5,785 nucleotides of DNA from positions 235 to 6,019 of the forward strand of contig PLHN01000127.1 of assembly GCA_003139975.1 (NCBI GenBank). Reading direction: 5' to 3'. The position numbers were made by a program, and so were the translations under genes. The stretch's first letter is position 1, and each line of letters opens with the position of its first letter. Source of the DNA: Acidobacteriaceae bacterium (GTDB lineage: Bacteria > Acidobacteriota > Terriglobia > Terriglobales > Acidobacteriaceae). Below are positions 1 to 5,099 of this stretch, piece after piece. The notes under the pieces are model-generated. The model was not told the DNA's origin. It did not search any database and saw only the letters and a list, made by a program, of their open reading frames with translations.

Positions 1-956
1 AGCAGGTTCTCGGCAAAGGGCCACTGCTCGTCAATCCATTGTGCCTGACAGACAAAGCCGGAATCGCCCGCCATTCGGAAGACTTCTTCCGCCGAGTACT
101 TGTGGCTGCTTTCCGTCCAGATTGTTTCTCCTTCCAGGAACTCGACCACAATCTCCGCCGCGGGAATGCTCACGGCTTGCCGTCGCAGAGAACAGAGATG
201 CATCTCGACACTGCGCTCGTCCTGATTGATCCTTGCCTGGTGGGTAAATTGACTTAGGTCAAAGTCGGCGTAGAGTTCACGATTAATGCGGGCAAGCAGA
301 TTGAGGTTGAACGCCGCGGTCACTCCGAGATTATCGTCATAGGCGCGCAGTAACTGTTCGCTGGACTTTACCAAGTCTGTTCCCAGAAGGAGCGAATCGC
401 GAGGCTCGAGGATTCGCCGAATTTCGGACAAGAATTCCACGCCAGCGTGGCGATCAAAGTTCCCGATTGTGCTGCCGAGAAACAGGACGAACAGGTGCTG
501 ACCCGGCTTGCGTTGCGCAGCGACCTCCAAGAGGCCATCGAGATACTCGCGTTCAAAGCCCAGGATACTGATCGAATCAATGTCCCCGAGTTCGCGCTCA
601 CATTGGACCAAAGCCGAGTGAGAGATTTCAACGGGATAATAGGAAGTGCGCTGGCGACGGCAGAGCGCTTCGAGCAACCAGCGGGTTTTCCTGCCGCTGC
701 CGCTGCCTAGCTCGGCGACCTCTGCCGGCCCAGCGATGCGGTCTACGATGTCGTCCGCATGGCGGCGCAGCAAACGCTCGTCAGCTCGCGTTAAGCCGTA
801 TTCCGGCAAATGGCTGATTACTTCAAACAGAGCCGAACCGACATCGTCATAAAAATACTTGGAAGGGAGTTCTTTCTGTCCCGGGCGCGTGAGCCCATCA
901 CGCACATCGGAAGCGAATTCATAAGTGACATCGGCGGTAACGGCATGGACAAGCAT
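1..956 (-). CDS. egtD: EgtD: L-histidine N-alpha-methyltransferase (C-terminal end cut by window edge)
   Basis: SAM-dependent enzyme that trimethylates the alpha-amino group of histidine to hercynine, the first step of ergothioneine synthesis; cytosolic. I translated 318 residues with no stop before the left edge. The family is about 320-330 residues, so only the tail is missing. Seen in order: YFYDDVGSALFE (34-45), LPEYGLTRADE (50-60), SAM-binding motif ELGSGSGRKTR (82-92), FLGSTIGNFD (159-168), LLGTDLVKS (190-198), RAYDD (204-208), GVTAAFN (211-217), EMHL (251-254) and IWTESSHKYS (279-288). Asn166, Tyr206, Glu282 and Ser284 fall at the substrate-binding positions I recall for the mycobacterial enzyme. 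The ATG at 956 has AAAGGAG seven bases upstream, in the 17-base gap after egtB, so the two are surely co-transcribed. The PEYGLTR form replaces the PEYYPTR I recall from mycobacteria. Family assignment is firm; the exact product is inferred from the egtB neighbour. Confidence 0.95.
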   Translation of the reverse strand, partial: MLVHAVTADVTYEFASDVRDGLTRPGQKELPSKYFYDDVGSALFEVISHLPEYGLTRADERLLRRHADDIVDRIAGPAEVAELGSGSGRKTRWLLEALCRRQRTSYYPVEISHSALVQCERELGDIDSISILGFEREYLDGLLEVAAQRKPGQHLFVLFLGSTIGNFDRHAGVEFLSEIRRILEPRDSLLLGTDLVKSSEQLLRAYDDNLGVTAAFNLNLLARINRELYADFDLSQFTHQARINQDERSVEMHLCSLRRQAVSIPAAEIVVEFLEGETIWTESSHKYSAEEVFRMAGDSGFVCQAQWIDEQWPFAENL

Positions 957-963
957 TGTTGAA

Positions 964-970
964 CTCCTTT
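964..970 (-). promoter_or_regulatory. Ribosome binding site of egtD
   Basis: AAAGGAG on the minus strand with a 7-base spacer to the ATG at 956. It lies wholly in the 17-base gap between the egtB stop (974-976) and egtD, and it fixes the egtD start. Confidence 0.85.
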
Positions 971-973
971 GGG

Positions 974-2305
974 TCAGCGACTCACGCAGCGGAAGCCGGC
1001 GTATACGTACTGGTAGTGCGGCTGAAACCAGTTGCGAAACGTCGGCCGCAACATACAATCGGCGGTACGCGCCGAGCCGCCCTTCATGACGAAATGTTTG
1101 CCATCGAAGAAATCGGCAGAGTACCCGGCGTAAAAGGAAAATCGGTCGAAGCCAGGAAACGGTGCGAAGATTGTGGAGGTCCACTCCCACCCGTTGCCCA
1201 ACATGCTGGCTACGCCAAATGTGCTCTGGCTGCGTAAAAAAGCATTTACTGGCTGAGGATCCCAACGGTTGAAATTGAAGTTGCCGTAGCGGGGATCAGG
1301 CGTCTGGTTGCCCCACGGATATCTCTTTTCAATCCCGTCCGGAGTGCCGTAGGCGGCGCGGTGCCACTCCTCCTCGGTGGGAAGAGACTTTCTAGCCCAG
1401 CGGGCATAGGCCATGGCCTCGGCATGACTCACGTAGACGGGCCAGTCCAGAGGCAACGGGATTTCTTCAAACATAGAACGATAAAACCACCCGCTCGGGG
1501 CCTTCTTCCAAAACACCGGGTGAAACACGCCATTAGTGTTCTTCCAATTCCAGGCAGCTTCGCTCCACAGGGAACGCGTTTCATATCCCCCGGCAGACAT
1601 GAAATCAAGATACTGGCGGTTCGTCACCATGAACTGATCTATCTCGAAGGCTGGGACCAGTGTCTGGTGGGCTTCAAACTCGTTGTCCCAACCGAAGCTT
1701 CCGGCGTTGCGCGAAAGGCCCGTCGTTGCAACGCCAGCCGGGATCTCTGTCATTCGAGGAGTCACGGGAGGAGTTGTCAGAGTCGGTGCCGAAACCTGCC
1801 GAACTTTTTTGTCGAAGGGCAATTGATGCAACATGTAAGCCAGCGTTTCGAGATGCATCAATCGGTGCTCGACAGCGACATTCAGCAACGTGTCGAGTGA
1901 AAAACCATCTCTCGTCACAGCGTGCGGCTCAAGGGCTTTGTGGGTAAGTTTCTCATCGAGCGCGGACCGGACTTTGCCTACATAGTCACGCACCGTGTCC
2001 AGAGAAGGCCAGTCCGACGCAATATCAGAGGGCAGCCCGCCCCCGACCGGGTCGATGCCAAAGGCAAAAAGCCGGTCGAACCCGGGATGGAAATACTTGG
2101 CACCGAGGACCTCGTGAAGCAGGTTCCAGTCAAAGGCCTCCAAATGTCCGAGATAGAAGATGATGCGGTGGCGCTCCGGAATCGGGCGGTCGTAGAGTGC
2201 GGCCGGGCGCACAAGTCTGAACAAGGCATCACTTCGTTCGCGAGCGTCCGAGATGCGCTCCAGCAGTTGATGCTGGATCGCAGAATCTATTTCGGCGACG
2301 ATCAT
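974..2305 (-). CDS. egtB: EgtB-type non-haem iron sulfoxide synthase (DinB-like + formylglycine-generating-enzyme-like domains)
   Basis: 443 residues. Enzymes of this family use Fe(II) and O2 to join the sulfur of cysteine or gamma-glutamylcysteine to the imidazole of hercynine, giving a sulfoxide precursor of ergothioneine. The N-terminal four-helix DinB-like part (about 10-160) carries the expected three-histidine iron site: His54 in FYLGHLEAFDW, and His147 and His151 in HRLMHLE. The C-terminal FGE-sulfatase/C-type-lectin-like part (about 185-443) shows WDNEFEAH (206-213), FMVTNRQYLDF (225-235), LPTEEEWHRAAY (308-319), RYPWGN (328-333), NGWEWT (371-376), MKGGS (407-411), FRNW (423-426) and YAGFRC (435-440). 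After FRNW it reads FQPHY, whereas I recall DxPIR in actinobacterial EgtB, whose Asp and Arg hold gamma-glutamylcysteine; this is therefore probably a different subtype. SenA (selenoneine synthase) is a relative, but no SenB or SenC is visible here. The ATG at 2305 has AAGGAG five bases upstream. The gene follows the flavoprotein gene by 77 bases and precedes egtD by 17. Confidence 0.9.
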   Translation of the reverse strand: MIVAEIDSAIQHQLLERISDARERSDALFRLVRPAALYDRPIPERHRIIFYLGHLEAFDWNLLHEVLGAKYFHPGFDRLFAFGIDPVGGGLPSDIASDWPSLDTVRDYVGKVRSALDEKLTHKALEPHAVTRDGFSLDTLLNVAVEHRLMHLETLAYMLHQLPFDKKVRQVSAPTLTTPPVTPRMTEIPAGVATTGLSRNAGSFGWDNEFEAHQTLVPAFEIDQFMVTNRQYLDFMSAGGYETRSLWSEAAWNWKNTNGVFHPVFWKKAPSGWFYRSMFEEIPLPLDWPVYVSHAEAMAYARWARKSLPTEEEWHRAAYGTPDGIEKRYPWGNQTPDPRYGNFNFNRWDPQPVNAFLRSQSTFGVASMLGNGWEWTSTIFAPFPGFDRFSFYAGYSADFFDGKHFVMKGGSARTADCMLRPTFRNWFQPHYQYVYAGFRCVSR

Positions 2306-2310
2306 TCGGT

Positions 2311-2316
2311 CTCCTT
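2311..2316 (-). promoter_or_regulatory. Ribosome binding site of egtB
   Basis: AAGGAG on the minus strand with the 5-base spacer ACCGA before the ATG at 2305. It lies in the 77-base gap (2306-2382) after the flavoprotein gene. I see no terminator hairpin in that gap, which favours read-through. The gap also holds three copies of GCATC (minus strand) within 2347-2366, probably chance. Confidence 0.8.
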
Positions 2317-2382
2317 CGACTCCATATCCGCAGACGCTTTGATTCCGATGCGTGTGATGCAGATGCCTCCAGCCGGGAACCT

Positions 2383-4062
2383 TTACAACTCTGCGAGAGC
2401 GCGGTGCACCAAAAGCACCGAAATTGCCCCTTCGCCTACCGCGGAGGCTACGCGCTTCACGTTGCCTGATCGAACATCACCGACGGCGAAAACACCGGGA
2501 AGACTCGTCTCCAGCATCTGCGGCGCGCGTGCAAGTGGCCAGGCAATCGATTGATCGGAACCTTTCGATGCATCCAAGTCGCGGCCGGTGAGAATGAAAC
2601 CTTTGTCATCCATAGCCAGACAGCCGCGCAGCCATTCGGTTCGTGGGGATGCTCCCGCCATGATGAACACGTGGCTAATCTCATGAGTTGAGGTCAGACC
2701 CGTGGTTTTGTCATTCCAAGTGACGCGCTCCAGTTGCGTATCGCCGTCCAAGCCCGTGATTTCCGTGTTGTAGTGAAGCTCGATTGCGGGATTTTCGGTG
2801 ATCCGCTGAATTAGATAGCGAGACATGGTCTCAGCCAGCCCCGGGGAACGCACCAGCATGTGAACTTTGCGGGCCGTCTGTGACAAAAAGACCGCCGCCT
2901 GGCCGGCGGAGTTTCCCCCTCCCACCACGATCACATCGTCGTCCGCGCAAAGCTGCGCTTCGATGTAGGTCGCGCCGTAGTAGACGCCCTGGCCTTCGAA
3001 CTTTTTTAGGTTGGCAATCTCGGGCTTTTTGTACTGCGCCCCGGTTGCGATGACGATGGCTCGGGACGAGAGCACAGTGCCGTCGTCGAGCAGGAGCTTG
3101 TAGGGGCGGCGATCGCAAGTCAGCTTGTCGACACTATGCGCTACCATCATCCTGGCGCCAAACTTCTGCGCCTGAGCGATGGCGCGCGAAGCTAGCTCTT
3201 GCCCGGAAACACCAGTGGGAAATCCGAGATAATTCTCGATCTTGGAACTTGACCCCGCTTGCCCCCCGGGAGACTCGGTCTCAACGAGCAGAGCATCGAG
3301 TCCCTCCGATGCAGCATAGACAGCGGCTGCCAGACCGGAGGGGCCAGCTCCGACGATGATTAAATCGCGCACTTGTGAGTTGTCGATATTGGCATTCAAG
3401 CCCAGGCACTGCGCGAGCTCCCGCGTGGAGGGCCTACGTAGAACGGTCCGAGCGTTGCAAATGACGACCGGAATTTCCTCGACCTTGACGGTGAAGCGGT
3501 CCAGAAGTTCCTGCGACATCTTGTCCGTGTCGAGGTCTACATAGGTGTAAGGATGTCCGTTACGGCCTAGAAACTCGCGCAGGCGCAGCGTGTCTGCAGA
3601 ATGGCGCGAACCTAACAGGATGACGTTTCCCAGGTGGTTGGAAATGAGCGCGAGGCGGCGGAGAATGAACGCTCGCATGATGATCTCGCTCATTTCGGCG
3701 TCTCGCGCGATGAGAGACAACAGAGCCTGGGCAGGGAATTCAAGAACTTCTCCGGGTTCGGTGATGCGTCCAAGCACGAGGCAACGCTGTCCGGAGATCA
3801 TGCTAAGTTCGCCTGTGAACTCGCCCGCCTGGTGTGTGGTTATGAGCCGCTCACCGTTGAAGTCCGGCTGAACGATTTCCATCGTTCCGGAAAGGAGGAC
3901 GAAAAATGGAATGCCCGTGTCGCCAGGACGAAACAGCACCTCACCCCGATCAACGCGACGCAGTTTGCTTCCCGCGCGGATCCGATCTATCTGCGCGGGC
4001 GTCAAATCCGGAAAGATTTGTGTGCCAGCATCAAGCGCACTAGGTAGAAGCCAAGTGGACAT
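2383..4062 (-). CDS. Fusion flavoprotein: cyclic-nucleotide-binding-like + glutaredoxin-like + thioredoxin-reductase-like domains
   Basis: 559 residues, probably cytosolic; no signal peptide or membrane helix seen. (1) CNBD-like beta-roll, about 18-125, with a phosphate-cassette-like GEFTGELSMISGQR (80-93); the usual Arg-Ala/Ser is Arg93-Cys94. (2) Glutaredoxin/thioredoxin-like fold, about 145-222, with VILLG at the start and a likely cis-Pro loop EEIPVV (195-200), but RHSADT (153-158) where CxxC should be. (3) Low-molecular-weight thioredoxin-reductase fold, 231-559: FAD site VGAGPSG (237-243), ESPGGQAG (263-270), NADPH site VVGGGNSAG (379-387) and C-terminal FAD motif FAVGDVRSGNVKRV (525-538). 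GVYYGATYIE (359-368) aligns with the GVSACATCDG region of E. coli TrxB, so both redox cysteines are absent (Gly363, Tyr366); Cys371 is nearby. Database homologues tend to be labelled thioredoxin reductase, but classical activity is unlikely. First gene of the likely egt operon, so a redox role there is possible but inferred. The ATG at 4062 has only a weak G-rich ribosome site (GGGGG, 4069-4073). Confidence 0.9.
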   Translation of the reverse strand: MSTWLLPSALDAGTQIFPDLTPAQIDRIRAGSKLRRVDRGEVLFRPGDTGIPFFVLLSGTMEIVQPDFNGERLITTHQAGEFTGELSMISGQRCLVLGRITEPGEVLEFPAQALLSLIARDAEMSEIIMRAFILRRLALISNHLGNVILLGSRHSADTLRLREFLGRNGHPYTYVDLDTDKMSQELLDRFTVKVEEIPVVICNARTVLRRPSTRELAQCLGLNANIDNSQVRDLIIVGAGPSGLAAAVYAASEGLDALLVETESPGGQAGSSSKIENYLGFPTGVSGQELASRAIAQAQKFGARMMVAHSVDKLTCDRRPYKLLLDDGTVLSSRAIVIATGAQYKKPEIANLKKFEGQGVYYGATYIEAQLCADDDVIVVGGGNSAGQAAVFLSQTARKVHMLVRSPGLAETMSRYLIQRITENPAIELHYNTEITGLDGDTQLERVTWNDKTTGLTSTHEISHVFIMAGASPRTEWLRGCLAMDDKGFILTGRDLDASKGSDQSIAWPLARAPQMLETSLPGVFAVGDVRSGNVKRVASAVGEGAISVLLVHRALAEL

Positions 4063-4187
4063 GTTTCGCCCCCACGGAGAGACCTCGATAGTAGATGATG
4101 CTCGCGATCTTTAGGATTCAAAGGGTTGGGACCGCATAGTGTGGCCCGTGGGCAGCGCTGTTATCCAAGCTCCCGCGTTCGGCCTCA

Positions 4188-4364
4188 TATCAACTTCTCT
4201 ATTTCTCCAATCATCATGTCTCGATGGCTATGCAGGTCTCTTTGCGGGTCTTCTAGTCGCGACCTACCTCACGCTGGAAGCGCCTTTTGTCGGGCATGAG
4301 CATGAATGCCACCAGAACGCCGCCTTCGGTGTCCTGCCGACACGCCTTCGACTTCACGGCGATC
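4188..4364 (+). pseudogene. Remnant of an aquaporin (MIP family) gene, C-terminal half, several frameshifts
   Basis: Stitching three reading frames gives a stretch typical of the second half of bacterial aquaporins. Frame 4188: LLYFSNHH (4194-4217), like the SNH that precedes the fifth membrane helix. Frame 4229: YAGLFAGLLVATYLTLEAP (4229-4285), a hydrophobic helix. Frame 4287: LSGMSMNATRT (4287-4319), matching the family's SGMSMNPART, which holds the second NPA box. Back in the second frame: FGVLP (4325-4339), like FGSALP. Then frame 4287 again: HAFDFTAI (4341-4364). One surplus T in the TTTT at 4285-4288 explains the LEAP/LSGMSMN break. The NPA box itself is spoilt to NAT. No start, first NPA half or proper C-terminus is recognisable. 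Several independent lesions point to an old relic rather than a sequencing error. The family match was made by eye from memory. Confidence 0.72.
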
Positions 4365-4388
4365 ACCGGTTCTCTGGCTAAGGCGCAG

Positions 4389-4408
4389 CCCTTGCCCCGC
4401 CCCGCCCC
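4389..4408 (-). other. G-quadruplex-forming motif
   Basis: On the minus strand this reads as three runs of four G and one run of three G, separated by loops of C, C and CAA. It fits the standard G3+N1-7 pattern with very short loops, which usually gives a stable fold. It sits about 150 bases upstream of nuoE and 330 bases upstream of the flavoprotein start. A regulatory effect is inference; it could be a compositional accident in non-coding DNA. Confidence 0.6.
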
Positions 4409-4462
4409 AAGTGACGCAGCAATTGCGCGTTCGCCGGTGCCGCCTTCCCATTACAGAGCGGG

Positions 4463-4478
4463 TGTGACGGCGGTCACC
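4463..4478. promoter_or_regulatory. CRP/FNR-family operator-like palindrome upstream of nuoE
   Basis: Reads TGTGA-CGGCGG-TCACC, against the CRP consensus TGTGA-N6-TCACA: nine of ten half-site bases match, with exact spacing. The core GTGAC-N4-GTCAC is a perfect inverted repeat. The centre (4470.5) lies about 72-88 bases before the two possible nuoE starts. If an activator sits at -41.5, transcription would begin near 4512, and a weak TATGGA (4499-4504) falls near the -10 position with no good -35, as expected of an activator-dependent promoter. The regulator is not in the window. Confidence 0.55.
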
Positions 4479-4506
4479 GTGCTACGTACCTGTGGAGCTA
4501 TGGAAC

Positions 4507-4516
4507 TTGCATGCAA
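4507..4516. repeat. 10-base perfect palindrome before nuoE
   Basis: TTGCATGCAA, a perfect inverted repeat that does not extend into the flanks. It lies between the CRP-like box and the first nuoE ribosome site, over the transcription start predicted from that box. It may be an operator for a second regulator, or chance. Confidence 0.35.
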
Positions 4517-4529
4517 CTTTGTAGATTTG

Positions 4530-4553
4530 AAGGAGAGATATTTTGGAAAGGAG
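4530..4553 (+). promoter_or_regulatory. Two tandem ribosome binding sites serving alternative nuoE starts
   Basis: AAGGAG at 4530-4535 lies seven bases before an in-frame TTG at 4543. GGAAAGGAG at 4545-4553 lies four bases before the ATG at 4558. Both starts are in the same frame and differ by five residues (MERSA). I prefer ATG because the family begins close to there and the second Shine-Dalgarno match is the longer one, but its spacing is short and the TTG has ideal spacing. Confidence 0.6.
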
Positions 4554-4557
4554 TGCA

Positions 4558-5097
4558 ATGCCCACACTTTTGCAAGCACCGCTCTCCAAGGACGAGCAAA
4601 CAATCATTGACAAGCTGGTCTCCGAACGCATGGGGCGCCCGGGAGCGTTGCTGGGAATTCTGGAAGCTGCGCAGGAAAGGAATCCTCACAACTACCTGCC
4701 GCTGGATACGCTGCGCTACATAGCCTTGAAAACGGCTACGCCGCTGGCGCGGATCTATAGCGTGGCCACATTTTATGCGCTGTTCAACCTGCAGCCGCAG
4801 GGAGAAAACACCATCTGCATCTGCCGTGGAACGGCGTGCCATACGCGCGGCTCGCGCAATCTGCTGCAGGGCACACGGCTGGACCTGGGACTTGGCCTGG
4901 AGGATAGCGAAAGTGACGGGACCGAAGCCGACAAAATGGTGCTGACCAGTCCGGACGGGAAGTTCACCGTGCGCACCGTCGCCTGCTTCGGCCAGTGTGC
5001 TATGGCGCCGGTCGTCGAAGTAAATCACCGCATCTGCGGACACGCTACCGAGCGCACGGTGCGCCGCGAGATTGCAACCATTCGAGGGGGAGAGTAG
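4558..5097 (+). CDS. nuoE: NuoE/HndA-like [2Fe-2S] subunit of an NAD(P)H-dependent oxidoreductase complex
   Basis: 179 residues from ATG 4558 (184 from TTG 4543). It is the thioredoxin-like [2Fe-2S] subunit that passes electrons between the flavin subunit and the rest of a complex I, NAD-linked hydrogenase or formate dehydrogenase. Seen: helical N-terminal part (about 10-60) with YLPLDTLRYIA (46-56); IYSVATFYALFNLQP (66-80), close to the family's conserved ATFYxxF; then the cluster ligands Cys89 and Cys94 in CRGTACHTRGS, and Cys143 and Cys147 in VACFGQCAMAPVV, the standard Cx4C...Cx3C set. Length is normal. An insertion-like acidic stretch LEDSESDGTEAD (114-125) lies between the cysteine pairs. 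The stop is two bases before nuoF, so the genes are translationally coupled. The name nuoE is used in the broad sense; hndA, hoxE or hydC would fit equally until the downstream genes are seen. Confidence 0.92.
   Translation: MPTLLQAPLSKDEQTIIDKLVSERMGRPGALLGILEAAQERNPHNYLPLDTLRYIALKTATPLARIYSVATFYALFNLQPQGENTICICRGTACHTRGSRNLLQGTRLDLGLGLEDSESDGTEADKMVLTSPDGKFTVRTVACFGQCAMAPVVEVNHRICGHATERTVRREIATIRGGE
5087..5092 (+). promoter_or_regulatory. Ribosome binding site of nuoF, inside the end of nuoE
   Basis: GGGGAG within a longer purine run, seven bases before the ATG at 5100. It lies inside the last codons of nuoE, as is common in coupled gene pairs, and supports the start at 5100. Confidence 0.75.
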
Positions 5098-5099
5098 CA

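Larger units (their letters stand above)
4063..4542. other. Divergent intergenic region without an intact gene
   Basis: About 480 bases separate the leftward flavoprotein-egtB-egtD set from the rightward nuoE-nuoF pair. From left to right it holds the leader of the leftward operon (4063-4180), the aquaporin gene remnant (about 4188-4364), a C-rich tract that is a G-quadruplex motif on the other strand (4389-4408), and the control region of nuoE with a CRP/FNR-like palindrome (4463-4478). For the leftward operon I found only a weak promoter candidate on the minus strand: TTGAAT (4116-4121) with TACTAT (4088-4093) at a poor 22-base spacing. Short open frames of 60-107 residues here have no recognisable complete product. 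Confidence 0.75.

Noticed and set aside
691..708. Short tandem hexamer-like repeat (CTGCCG type) in egtD
   Set aside because: It encodes the Gly-Ser-Gly-Ser-Gly of the SAM-binding loop; protein constraint explains it.
447..852. Plus-strand and minus-strand short open frames within egtD
   Set aside because: egtD is open across the whole region on the minus strand with all family motifs, so these are shadows.
2347..2366. Three GATGC copies in the gap before egtB as a possible operator
   Set aside because: Irregular spacing (9 and 6 bases apart), only five bases long, and no other support.
1361..2554. Long plus-strand open frames (179 and 210 codons) opposite egtB and the end of the flavoprotein gene
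   Set aside because: They lie antisense to a well-supported gene, have no recognisable motifs, and are expected from codon bias in GC-rich DNA.
4269..4451. 60-codon minus-strand frame in the intergenic region as a small protein
   Set aside because: Arg-rich low-complexity translation, no convincing ribosome site found, and it overlaps the aquaporin relic and the G-rich tract.
4139..4610. Plus-strand frames of 80 and 107 codons as genuine small genes
   Set aside because: Each contains only pieces of an aquaporin sequence that continue in the other frame, so they are better explained as parts of one decayed gene.
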